The translations under genes were made by a program, and so were the position numbers. This document shows positions 52,456 to 60,708 of a stretch of DNA of 64,000 bases, piece after piece; position 1 is the first letter of the stretch; every line of letters begins with the position of its first letter. This DNA comes from Bradyrhizobium erythrophlei (GTDB taxonomy: Bacteria; Pseudomonadota; Alphaproteobacteria; Rhizobiales; Xanthobacteraceae): the NCBI GenBank assembly GCA_900129675.1, contig FSRD01000001.1:6437501-6501500 (forward strand). Reading direction: 5' to 3'. The notes under the pieces were generated by a model that was given only the letters and a program-made list of their open reading frames with translations, was not told where the DNA came from and did not search any database.

Positions 52456-54957
52456 CTACTGAGCAGAGCTTATCGGAGGGCGCGCACGTGCGCGCCTTTG
52501 GATCAATTTCATCAAGCGCCGGCGCTGATGTGCAAGGTCGTGAGCCTTCATCCGCTCCTCCCAGAAACCTGGTAGGTTCAGGTATCTTTTCTGCGTTAGC
52601 TCGGCGAGAGCATGCAAGTCAGCCGGATCGATTGAAGGGTGCACCGCTTCCCCGGCTCCGCACGTTTCCTTCCAAGCATCGAAGATTCCATTCCTCGCGA
52701 ACAATTCTGTTGCAGTGAGAATAACGAGCGGATTCGTTGGCTGGCCGTGGCAAACTTCCCGACGGCCCCAGAGAGCTAGATCACGCAGGCGCTGGAGTTC
52801 GTCCGCCGTATAGTCGCCGATCTCGCGGAGAGAGGACACAATCATTATCGCTCCCGGAAAGCGATCGGCGACCTTCCTTAGACCGATAACGGCATCTTCA
52901 CTGATGGCATTCTTGCCGAAGCTCTTGGCTTCACCAATAACCAGAAGCGGCTCGTCCCGCTCGTCATTCAACATCCTGCTTGGGCGATGCCATGCAGCGA
53001 AATCGAGTTCGCAATTCAGCGGTCGGAGGTTGAGCCCCGTTGTCCAGGTCATCTCGGTTCCGCGGAATTCTGTAATGCACCGCAAAGTTAGCGCAACGGC
53101 ATAGCCGCCGCGAGCATAGTCAGGCGCGGCGAAAGGCCCGACCACACGGTAGAACCAATTGACATCGTGAAGATCTTTTGGGGATTGCGAAAAATCGAAC
53201 TTGTTAAGGCAACGCGTGCACGTTGGAGAAGAACTAATCGCATCGAGGTCGAACCAGTTATGATAGGCGCAGATCGGGCACTTCACCCGGAGACCTGCGC
53301 GAAACACTGAGCGATCGAGAAAATAGTCGAGCCCATTCCAGTACCCGAAGGAGCGCTTCGCACGCTCGTCGAAGTGCTGCCGAACTGTGTTTATGTGCTT
53401 TGAACGATCGGGTGTCATCGTCGCCACGCGTTTGCCATCACGGCTGAGGTCGGCCCGGCTTTCAGCCATTTCGCTCAGCAGGTCGATCGTTTTGCGATCC
53501 GCAAACATTCCTGAGCCTCGCAATCCTCCGGCGGCGGCAATGACTTGTGCAGCGACCTGTCCTTCCTCCGATGGCTGTGCGTCGATCCCTTGTGTCTTTA
53601 GCCATCCTATAATCGCCGCCCGACCGTCTTGCGGACGTAATAACGAAAACCCGATCCCATGTTGCTGCTGGAGCGCCCATCCCTCGCGGCCTATTCTCAG
53701 ACTTTCGCTGGTGGCAAGCCGCGGGTAGTCGGGCGACCAAAGATTAGACGGATACACAATGGCGGGATCATCCTCGCCATGCGAATGCTCCGGCACAATC
53801 AAGTTGACCCATCGCGCTTTTGTGTAGCGGCTTGTCGAATTGAGAAACGTAGGAGAAGGCGCTGGAAGTTTCACATAACCTTCCGAACCTATCTCCTCGT
53901 CAAAGGAAATAGGCTTGGACGTAGCCAATATCTTGGTCTCGCGGCGCTCGTGACCACGGCCAATACGTTGCCAGATTAAGGGATCGCGTGCCCAGAAGAA
54001 CGACATGTCAGGCAGGCCATCTAGGTGCTTCCGCAACAGCTCCACAATTGTCTCGTCGGAGATGGACGAGCCAAAATGCATGCCAGTATGAAATTTGGTT
54101 CCATATGGGTTTCCGGGGATGGGGCGATGCACTTGCAGAATGCGTTCGCGGATGAGGTCTTTGTGGTGAACGAACCATTCGAGATTAATAGGAGTGACGC
54201 GGCGCGCGACGAGGCGATAGTTCCAATAGTCGATCACATCGCCCGCATCGGTCGGATCAAAAACATAGAAGGTCTCATCGTCAAATCCGCGGCCCAGCGA
54301 TTCTTCGAGCCCATGTCGGGTAATCCATAAGGGAGTGAGAAATCCCTCCGTATACATCTTCGATGCCGTATCGGCAGAGTGAGGAAGCGTCTCAGGTGAA
54401 AACACCTGCGCGTACGCATCTGAGATGTCAGTCAGTGGCTCATCGTTTGGATAGCGTCCTCCGACAACGTCGAAGAAGGCATTTCCATCGATGTCGTCGA
54501 ATGTTGCGAAGGGCCGCTTGTGACGCCGTTCGTATTTGTACTCTTTGTCATAGAGCTGATGCATCACCTCAAGGATGTCGACGCCGGCGGCAAACTCCGC
54601 GTGACCGTGATGGTTCTGCTCGAAGTATTGCTCCATGCTAACGACACGCGGTAACCCAAAAGTCAGGCCCTTGTTACGCCAACCGAGGCGCTCAGCCATT
54701 CCCGGTGACGATTCTACGAGGGTGTCCGGCTCAAAGAAATTGATATAGCCGCGGGCTACGTCGAGACCGCTCTCGGCGTGATATGGGCGAACCCACCGCT
54801 CTCCGCCCGCTTCGAAATAGGGGATCATAAAGTTGTAGCGGCCTCCCCAAAGGCAGGTCGAAAGGCGCGCCGCTCGAGACACGATCCCAAGATTGTCCGG
54901 TGGCATCAAAAAGCCGACTCGCACCGGACGAAAGCTGACAGAACCAGTAAAGCGCAT
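52456..54957 (-). CDS. Large protein with zinc ribbon and probable PD-(D/E)XK nuclease, function unknown
   Basis: The 833-residue protein has a long N-terminal region (1-540) with no family I recognise; it opens VSFRPVRVGFLMPPDNLGIV. A four-cysteine ribbon follows at about 558-582 (KCPICAYHNWF and TCTRCLNKF). A C-terminal nuclease-like core has NCELDFAAWH (about 649) and LLVIGEAKSFG (about 671-678), an Asp ... Glu-x-Lys arrangement. It stands alone between phage-type blocks with no partner gene on its strand. A role against foreign DNA is possible but not shown. Confidence 0.65.
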   Translation of the reverse strand: MRFTGSVSFRPVRVGFLMPPDNLGIVSRAARLSTCLWGGRYNFMIPYFEAGGERWVRPYHAESGLDVARGYINFFEPDTLVESSPGMAERLGWRNKGLTFGLPRVVSMEQYFEQNHHGHAEFAAGVDILEVMHQLYDKEYKYERRHKRPFATFDDIDGNAFFDVVGGRYPNDEPLTDISDAYAQVFSPETLPHSADTASKMYTEGFLTPLWITRHGLEESLGRGFDDETFYVFDPTDAGDVIDYWNYRLVARRVTPINLEWFVHHKDLIRERILQVHRPIPGNPYGTKFHTGMHFGSSISDETIVELLRKHLDGLPDMSFFWARDPLIWQRIGRGHERRETKILATSKPISFDEEIGSEGYVKLPAPSPTFLNSTSRYTKARWVNLIVPEHSHGEDDPAIVYPSNLWSPDYPRLATSESLRIGREGWALQQQHGIGFSLLRPQDGRAAIIGWLKTQGIDAQPSEEGQVAAQVIAAAGGLRGSGMFADRKTIDLLSEMAESRADLSRDGKRVATMTPDRSKHINTVRQHFDERAKRSFGYWNGLDYFLDRSVFRAGLRVKCPICAYHNWFDLDAISSSPTCTRCLNKFDFSQSPKDLHDVNWFYRVVGPFAAPDYARGGYAVALTLRCITEFRGTEMTWTTGLNLRPLNCELDFAAWHRPSRMLNDERDEPLLVIGEAKSFGKNAISEDAVIGLRKVADRFPGAIMIVSSLREIGDYTADELQRLRDLALWGRREVCHGQPTNPLVILTATELFARNGIFDAWKETCGAGEAVHPSIDPADLHALAELTQKRYLNLPGFWEERMKAHDLAHQRRRLMKLIQRRARARPPISSAQ

Positions 54958-55166
54958 TTTTCACTACGCAACTCTAGGGACGGAAGTAAGTTGCAATATG
55001 CACACGACTCAACATTACAATCACTACTTATTGGATTGTTTTTCGCAGTAGGTCTCGCTGAATCTTTTTCCGCGCGCGAATTGTGCGCAGCATAAGGTTG
55101 TCACGGATGTGCGCCTTGGGGCACGAGCGGACCAGCAAATTCCCGATTGACATCTATCGGCAAATC
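54958..55166. other. Intergenic AT-richer stretch
   Basis: It should hold the promoter of the leftward 833-residue gene. No gene or RNA recognised. Confidence 0.4.
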
Positions 55167-55399
55167 CTAGTCATACCAATCCTTACGATCACGCGGCAGC
55201 GTCTGAGCCACCTCAGACAGTTTCCCTCTCGCATAGCCCATCGAGACCGCTGCCTCTAGTTTCTCCAGATCAGTTTCGAGAAACTGGTTGGCAGCGCCTT
55301 GACCGCCTCCCGAGCATCACCGCCGCAGGCCGCGATTGCTTGATCCGCAGCCGCCTCTAGCTGGTCCGCGTCCGATTGTGGGTTGGGTGCTGACGACAT
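55167..55399 (-). pseudogene. Frameshifted small bradyrhizobial gene
   Basis: The leftward frame begins QSDADQLEAAADQAIAACGG, then DAREAVKAL. A deletion near 55310 shifts the frame, after which NQFLETDLEKLEAAVSMGYA and LPRDRKDWYD continue to a stop at 55167. The two halves together match a small protein common in Bradyrhizobium, so the gene is broken. Confidence 0.65.
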
Positions 55400-55457
55400 G
55401 CGGAAATCCCCCCACCAGAAAAAATGTTCTTTTTTTGTTCTTGTGTCAATCTGGGGT

Positions 55458-55516
55458 ACTGGCCTGTTTCGACCCTTAGTGGCCTAATTTAAAAAATGCA
55501 GTGGCCTAGTTTGAAA
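55458..55516. repeat. Possible IS21-type terminal repeats
   Basis: Three spaced copies of a TGGCCT motif (ACTGGCCTGTTTCGA at 55458, AGTGGCCTAATTTAA at 55478, AGTGGCCTAGTTTGA at 55500) resemble the multiple end repeats of IS21-family elements. No istA or istB gene is present. Confidence 0.4.
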
Positions 55517-55592
55517 GTGAGCAATTTTGAACAGACGATCGCCGCGCGGCGTGCTGTTTTAGTAATGGCTGGGGAATATTGCAGTCCATATC

Positions 55593-55628
55593 CAACGCCA
55601 CCAAGCACTATTCGGCTTGGTGGCGTTG
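55593..55628. terminator. Strong hairpin, likely terminator of a lost leftward gene
   Basis: A perfect 14-bp stem (CAACGCCACCAAGC / GCTTGGTGGCGTTG) encloses an 8-base loop. Leftward, it follows a short open end (AEMREFMKVDDEEVAN, stop near 55645) that has no start codon and is probably a gene remnant. Confidence 0.5.
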
Positions 55629-55888
55629 TGCGTTGCAGGGCGCCTCAGTTGGCGACCTCTTCGTCATCAACTTTCATGAACTCGCGCATTTCGGCCCGAG
55701 CCTTTAGGGGCGCGCCGGCCACCGATTTGGCACTTGTATCGGCTGGCGTGGAGATCGGGTTACCGGACTTCTACGTGTGACAAAGTGGTCTCTTCCCACT
55801 CTTTGCGGTTCCGGGAAAAATCGGCAATGGCTGTAACGGGGATGTTTTTGAAGCCGTGGTCAGTTCATTCAATCCCTTTAGGACACCG

Positions 55889-56341
55889 ATGCCGGTTCCA
55901 CTTATTCAAACCGGCCACTGCAACGTCGATCTGAAGCCGTCGCCGATCGAGCGATCCTGGATTCTTGAAGGCAATCCGGAGGCCCGCTCGCACCCGCTGT
56001 CGACCAGCGCGTGCGGCACTGCCATTACCCTGATCTGGTCCTGCACCGAGGGCAAATTCAATTGGTACTACGATTTCGACGAGACCATCATCATCCTCGA
56101 AGGATCGGTCGTGCTCGAAAGCGAAGGCATGCCGCCCAAGCGCTATGGCGTCGGTGACGTGATCTTTTTCCGCGAGGGTGCGCACGCCAAATGGCATGTC
56201 GAGGGTTATGTGAAGAAAGTCGCCTTCCTCCGGCAGAGCACTCCGTTCTGGCTCGGTTTCGTCATTCGCGCCGTCAATAAGCTTAAGCGGCCGCGAGGAC
56301 CGCGCTGGGCAAGGCAGCTGGTAGGCGGGGCGGGTCAGTAG
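55889..56341 (+). CDS. Cupin_3-type protein
   Basis: This 150-residue protein has one cupin barrel: LIWSCTEGKFNWYYDFDETI, IILEGSVVLESEGMP and GVGDVIFFREGAHAKWHV. The motif WxCTEGKFxWxY is typical of DUF861/ureidoglycine-aminohydrolase-like cupins. The conserved metal His positions are partly replaced, so catalysis is uncertain. A longer frame from 55856 is possible. Confidence 0.8.
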   Translation: MPVPLIQTGHCNVDLKPSPIERSWILEGNPEARSHPLSTSACGTAITLIWSCTEGKFNWYYDFDETIIILEGSVVLESEGMPPKRYGVGDVIFFREGAHAKWHVEGYVKKVAFLRQSTPFWLGFVIRAVNKLKRPRGPRWARQLVGGAGQ

Positions 56342-56400
56342 TTTCGGGATTCCGAGCCGAACCCAATAGACCCGCTCCTGTACGTCGCGCCGTCACTTCA

Positions 56401-56664
56401 TTACTTGCAAGTTTTGTCAGCCTTCAAAGCTGTTTCCGCTGATGCGTGTGTCGGATGTGCCGCACCGATAACCTTCATGTTGCCACCAGCGGCAGGCTGG
56501 ACATTGACAACTTCACATTTCATCGTCGCGGTATCCTGCGCCAGGTAGAACGAGGAAGCACCTGATGGTGGTGCCTGACCGATAGTTTTGTCAGTTTTGT
56601 CCTGCGCGAATGCAGGTGCCGCGAATGCGAGAATAGCAACCGTCGCTAAAAGAATTTTCGTCAT
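56401..56664 (-). CDS. Small secreted hypothetical protein
   Basis: This 87-residue protein has a signal peptide (TKILLATVAILAFAAPAFA). The mature part contains MKCEVVNVQPAAGGNMKVIG and ends ALKADKTCK, giving two cysteines that could pair. GGAGGTAAACACC precedes the ATG. The type is frequent in Bradyrhizobium and has no known function. Confidence 0.75.
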   Translation of the reverse strand: MTKILLATVAILAFAAPAFAQDKTDKTIGQAPPSGASSFYLAQDTATMKCEVVNVQPAAGGNMKVIGAAHPTHASAETALKADKTCK

Positions 56665-56879
56665 GGTGTTTACCTCCAGTATTATTGGACAGCATGCAAA
56701 TAAAGTCAGCCGATAAAGGTTCCTTGAGCGTTGGCTCCTAATTCATTAATCTTTTGGAAGTGAGCGATATTGACCAGTAACCCCGAACTCGGAAGAGCAT
56801 ACTGGCTCCATCGCCGTCCGAATAGGCAATATCGGCGACAGAGAGATCGGTAATGCTCCCGCCTAACAGGGGAAGCACG
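56665..56879. other. Intergenic stretch
   Basis: Separates divergent small genes and should contain both promoters. No other feature recognised. Confidence 0.35.
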
Positions 56880-57059
56880 ATGTCATCTATCCAACGAAAT
56901 CCATTGTACAGCCGCGCGGAGATCGGAATTCTTCCGTGTTCCAGTTGTGGCAAGCCTATGCGTTTGGCTTGCGTTGAGCCTACTGAACCCGGTCATGAAG
57001 TCCGCACCTTCGAGTGTTCGGAATGCAAAACGACTGGGAGTTTTCCAGTTGCGATCTAG
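56880..57059 (+). CDS. Small zinc-ribbon protein
   Basis: This 59-residue protein has two CxxC pairs (PCSSCGKPMRL and FECSECKTTG) separated by EPTEPGHEVRT. It matches small bradyrhizobial proteins of unknown role. GGGGAAGCACG precedes the ATG chosen. Confidence 0.75.
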   Translation: MSSIQRNPLYSRAEIGILPCSSCGKPMRLACVEPTEPGHEVRTFECSECKTTGSFPVAI

Positions 57060-57156
57060 TCGCCACTAGTCAGCTTTTGCGACTGTCGGGTTGCGGCTCT
57101 GGCTTCGTAAAAGTCTTCATCGCGCGGCACATTTATTTCGGACGTCGGCGGCTTGA

Positions 57157-57879
57157 ATGGCTAAGGTAGGTGTCCCACGCGCGGGGACCAAACTGGACAT
57201 GGCGAACAATACCAATCAGGGCGCATTTGATCCCAAGACGTTTCTCGCCATTGTAGGCGAAGGCAAAACAATCCTTGAGTTTCACAAGGACCAGGTCGTC
57301 TTCGCCCAGGGAGACATGGCAGACACGGTTTTTTATATTCAAAAAGGTCAGGTCAAGGTTGTTGTCATATCCGAGCAAGGCAAAGAGGCGGTGGTCGGGA
57401 TTTTAGGACCCGGACAGTTCTTTGGCGAAGGCTGTATGAACGGTCATTCGGTGCGCATCGCGACCACGACCGCATTGGAAGACTGTCTGGTCACCGCGAT
57501 ATCGAAGACAGCCATGCTCGCGGCGCTTCATGATCAACCGAAGTTTTCCGAAATATTCATGGCTTATTTGCTGACCCGCAATAGCCGGATCGAGGAAGAC
57601 CTGATCGATCAGCTCTTTAATTCCAGCGAAAAGCGGTTGGCGCGCCTGCTGCTGCTGTTGGCGAATTTCGGTAAGGAGGGCAGTCCCCAACCGATCATTC
57701 CCAATATCAGCCAAGAAACTCTGGCCGAAATGATCGGCACGACTCGATCCCGCGTAAGTTTCTTCATGAACAAATTCCGCAAGCTTGGCCTCATCAGCTA
57801 CAACGGAAAAATTGAAGTCAATAGTTCATTGTTGAACGCGGTCTTGTACGACAAACCCGAGATCAAGCGCGAACCGTAA
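57157..57879 (+). CDS. Crp/Fnr-family transcriptional regulator
   Basis: The protein (240 residues, or 226 from the ATG at 57199) has a cyclic-nucleotide-type sensor barrel (VVFAQGDMADTVFYIQKGQV and GQFFGEGCMNG) and a C-terminal winged helix (ISQETLAEMIGTTRSRVSFF then MNKFRKLGLISY). It lacks the cysteine cluster of FNR, so oxygen sensing through an iron-sulfur centre is unlikely. Targets are unknown. Confidence 0.88.
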   Translation: MAKVGVPRAGTKLDMANNTNQGAFDPKTFLAIVGEGKTILEFHKDQVVFAQGDMADTVFYIQKGQVKVVVISEQGKEAVVGILGPGQFFGEGCMNGHSVRIATTTALEDCLVTAISKTAMLAALHDQPKFSEIFMAYLLTRNSRIEEDLIDQLFNSSEKRLARLLLLLANFGKEGSPQPIIPNISQETLAEMIGTTRSRVSFFMNKFRKLGLISYNGKIEVNSSLLNAVLYDKPEIKREP

Positions 57880-57988
57880 TAACGACTGGACCTGCTCGTG
57901 ACTGAGTCCGCTATTGGGTCAAAAACGGTCCTGACGCCCTTGAAATGGGATGTCCGGCCAATTATCGCCAATAGCGTAAGCACTTTTT

Positions 57989-58189
57989 TCAGCGGGGCGG
58001 CTGTAGACCGGGCGACAAGAGCCATTCATTCATATGCGAGGCGGTTTCAGCCTGACGCGCCCTTCGTATAATGGCATCGCGCTCAGCTCCGGGCCGGAGC
58101 GCTTGTGCCTCTTCTTTCAATCGTAAGGCGTGCAGCGCCAAACGATCTTGTAACGGCAGTTTAGGTTGGCTGGCTTGGGTGTGAGGCAT
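57989..58189 (-). CDS. Small helical bradyrhizobial protein
   Basis: This 66-residue protein contains RLALHALRLKEEAQALRPGA and ERDAIIRRARQAETASHMNE, with the ending SPGLQPPR. It has a strong AGGGGGG site before the ATG. It is a common small protein of this genus as I recall; function unknown. Confidence 0.7.
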   Translation of the reverse strand: MPHTQASQPKLPLQDRLALHALRLKEEAQALRPGAERDAIIRRARQAETASHMNEWLLSPGLQPPR

Positions 58190-58380
58190 AAGGCCCCCCT
58201 GTTAACGGCGGGAGCGAAAAACTCTCAGTCACCGGTAACAGCCGAGGGCCGGCGGTGATGGAACCAGCATGCTCCGCGATTTCCGAAGTTGCTGGTCAAT
58301 ATTGCTCACTCTCCGAAACTTAATCGAGCTTAGCTCTTCGGTGTATTTTGGCGACGTATCTTCAATGAGAGCTTCAGTTC

Positions 58381-58458
58381 ATGGGCCTTTACAACGCGAT
58401 CTTCGCTGCAACCGGAAAACGCATCCGGGCACTGCCGATCGGCAAGCAACTTGAAACC
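58381..58458 (+). pseudogene. C-terminal scrap of a molybdenum-hydroxylase gene
   Basis: The stretch GLYNAIFAATGKRIRALPIG resembles the last residues of xanthine dehydrogenase-type molybdopterin subunits. Nothing of the rest of such a gene lies upstream. Confidence 0.4.
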
Positions 58459-58501
58459 AAAGACGAGTTCGAGCGTTTTAGTGTTTTGGAGGGAGACCAA
58501 G

Positions 58502-58762
58502 ATGAACAAAAAAGTGACGGTGCTCGCAGCGTTAATCTCAAGCGTCCTTCTTTCGAGCGTTCAGGAGGTGGCCGCCCAGGCAAACTCGCCACCCAGCGCC
58601 ACAGCAACGCGACCGGCGAAGACGCCGCAGGACCAAACATCTGTTCCTAACACCAGCCCGCCAGCCACAACAACTCAGACAACCGGCCAGAGCAACCAGG
58701 ATCCGACTGTCAAAAAAATGAACGAAGACGAAAAGCAGAAAGTCGATACGACGGGCAAATAG
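58502..58762 (+). CDS. Small secreted Thr/Pro-rich protein
   Basis: This 86-residue protein has a signal peptide (VTVLAALISSVLLSSVQEVA) and a disordered mature part rich in Thr, Ser, Pro and Gln, ending DEKQKVDTTGK. GGAGGGAGACCAAG precedes the ATG. Function unknown. Confidence 0.7.
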   Translation: MNKKVTVLAALISSVLLSSVQEVAAQANSPPSATATRPAKTPQDQTSVPNTSPPATTTQTTGQSNQDPTVKKMNEDEKQKVDTTGK

Positions 58763-59037
58763 CCTTAACGTTGGTCTCGCCCGTCAGAAAGTGCCAGCGC
58801 AGGTTCCCGAGGTTAACGAAACAGGGGAGTTGCACCCGTCTAAAACCTCGCTGGCTGTGGGCGTTGTTTTGGACCTCACGCACGACCACCCACTGCGCGC
58901 ATGCCGGAGGTGAAAGAAGACGCGAACCCTCCGGGATTTTCGGGTGACGGGAGACCTGCATCGCGCCACCCTCGCAACACGGCCCGACCAAGTGAAAGGA
59001 GGCCCGCTCGGTTTTTCCTTTGTGTCGCGAAACCATG
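58763..59037. other. Stretch without a supported gene
   Basis: Several short frames are open in both directions but none has a recognised motif or ribosome site. The boundary between host-type DNA and the terminase module lies here. Confidence 0.35.
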
Positions 59038-59793
59038 TCACCTCTGCAATTCGCTGCCAGAAGTGCTGGATGCTGTTGGCCGATGAGCCGCAGTATAAGT
59101 GCGTGCCGCTAGTTCACGATTTGCAGGATCAGAAAAAACCTGTTCGAACGTGCGGTGCTGCTTATCAGCCATCTCCTGCAACAGCCGAACCGCCTCCGCA
59201 CTGTCGTCAGATACTGATGTATTGCCCACCTCGGTGCTGGTCGGCGTCAGCGTCGCCATGCTCTTGGTGGTAGATGCCATGGACAGCAAATGTTTCGCCT
59301 CAGTTAGCGCTGCCCATTGCTTTCTGAAATCGATATCAGTCTCGTAGCGGCGGCTAAATGACTTTGCGTATGATTCACCATCGCGCTTGGTAACACCGGC
59401 CAACAAGGCTTCTTCGGTAATAGACACAATCTTAGCGATGTCTAACATTGGTGGATCCTTTTTCATGGTTGAGTATTGCGCCAGCAATTTCTGCCCTTGT
59501 GGCGTATGAAGCAGCCAGCGCCTCGCGCGCTGTGGATGGAGAGACGGGGCTGCAACGATCATCTCTGCAACGATTTCATTTAGCCGGTCTGACAATTTCT
59601 TGTCGGTATCGCCTTGGTGGTCGCCTGTGACATCGTCGGTAACGTTCGCTTTCAGATAATCGCCGAACTGCTTGAACAGCTTGGTCATCGCGGCGGGTTG
59701 ATCGATAGTATCGTCGACAAGGATAGCGCCAAAATATTCCGCCAATTGTTCGGTCGCCTCATCGATAATGGCTGTATTGTTGTGGGGCATCAC
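59038..59793 (-). CDS. Phage-type hypothetical protein of the terminase module
   Basis: The 251-residue protein is helical and polar. It contains NTAIIDEATEQLAEYFGAIL and, near the end, FEQVFSDPANRELAARTYTA followed by SSTSGSELQR. The end motif recurs in rhizobial phage-like proteins as I recall. It overlaps the gene upstream by four bases. Role unknown. Confidence 0.6.
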   Translation of the reverse strand: MMPHNNTAIIDEATEQLAEYFGAILVDDTIDQPAAMTKLFKQFGDYLKANVTDDVTGDHQGDTDKKLSDRLNEIVAEMIVAAPSLHPQRARRWLLHTPQGQKLLAQYSTMKKDPPMLDIAKIVSITEEALLAGVTKRDGESYAKSFSRRYETDIDFRKQWAALTEAKHLLSMASTTKSMATLTPTSTEVGNTSVSDDSAEAVRLLQEMADKQHRTFEQVFSDPANRELAARTYTAAHRPTASSTSGSELQR

Positions 59794-60416
59794 GCGGCCT
59801 CCGTTTTCTTTTCGCTAAGGCGAGCAGCAATCTGGTTTGCAATTTGATCGCACCAAGCGGCGGCTAGGTCCTTGAAGTGTTTCTTCTGCAACGGTGACAG
59901 CCGGGCAAATTCAAAGTCGTTGATGTAAGGGCTGGGCAATTCCTGGATCACTGTTTTTATGCAGGTAACGACGTTGATCCTAAACAGCTGATCCGTAGGG
60001 CCGACACCGAGCGCGTGCAACTGGGCAAGCAATTCTTTCGCGTTGAGCACTGATGCCATCGCGTCCACGAACGCATCATCAGCGTCGTTTAGCTGCTCCT
60101 TGAGCTTGGCATTCAGCGCGGCGATCGTCTCTGCTTTAGCCTTGTCTGCTGCGGTTGCTTCATTCCGCTGCGCAGCAGCTACGTTAGCCCGGGCAACCGT
60201 CAGCGCGGCTTCCACCGAGGCGATGTTGGCTGTAAGGCCAACGTCCTCCAGATTAATGTTGCGGAGTTTTTCCTTGGAAGCCTTGTCGCCAGCGGTAAGT
60301 GCAGCGAAGGCGATCGCGTCGCGTTGCTTCGACAATGTCTTGGCACTAGAAAAAAGTGACTCCCTCTGCTCCTCCAGATTATTCAAATCTCTTTCGGCCT
60401 TCTCAACATCGTTCAT
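59790..60416 (-). CDS. Coiled-coil phage-type protein
   Basis: The 208-residue protein is dominated by coiled coil over its first 130 residues (AERDLNNLEEQRESLFSSAK and ANVAAAQRNEATAADKAKAE). A short globular C-terminus carries LSPLQKKHFKDLAAAWCDQI. A scaffold or structural accessory role is possible by position after terminase; this is inference. Confidence 0.6.
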   Translation of the reverse strand: MNDVEKAERDLNNLEEQRESLFSSAKTLSKQRDAIAFAALTAGDKASKEKLRNINLEDVGLTANIASVEAALTVARANVAAAQRNEATAADKAKAETIAALNAKLKEQLNDADDAFVDAMASVLNAKELLAQLHALGVGPTDQLFRINVVTCIKTVIQELPSPYINDFEFARLSPLQKKHFKDLAAAWCDQIANQIAARLSEKKTEAA

Positions 60417-60435
60417 TGGGTTCTCCCCTTTCGTT

Positions 60436-60708
60436 TTACACGCAATTAATCGGGTTCTTGACTATTCTGATATCTGCCTTGCGGCTTTCGTTGATCGTGC
60501 CAGCGACGAACAACATTATCTGCGCTATATCGATCGCGTTCTGGATGGCGCTCTGTTCGGCAACGATCGCATTCTGCCTCTCGCCGGTCTCGCGCATGGT
60601 CGCTGCGATAATTTGTATCTCAGCATTGATGGCGTCGGCACGCTGCGCCAGCGACTGCTTCTTGGCTTCTAGGTTGGCGATGGCGGTGGTCAGATCAGCT
60701 GTGTTCAT
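60436..60708 (-). CDS. Small coiled-coil phage-type protein
   Basis: This 90-residue protein is coiled coil almost throughout (LTTAIANLEAKKQSLAQRAD, then AINAEIQIIAATMRET). It starts at the base where the terminase gene stops. Function unknown. Confidence 0.6.
   Translation of the reverse strand: MNTADLTTAIANLEAKKQSLAQRADAINAEIQIIAATMRETGERQNAIVAEQSAIQNAIDIAQIMLFVAGTINESRKADIRIVKNPINCV

Noticed and set aside
58901..59273. Short plus-strand frames at the edge of the terminase module
   Set aside because: They are antisense to the end of the gene at 59038-59793 or lack any motif.
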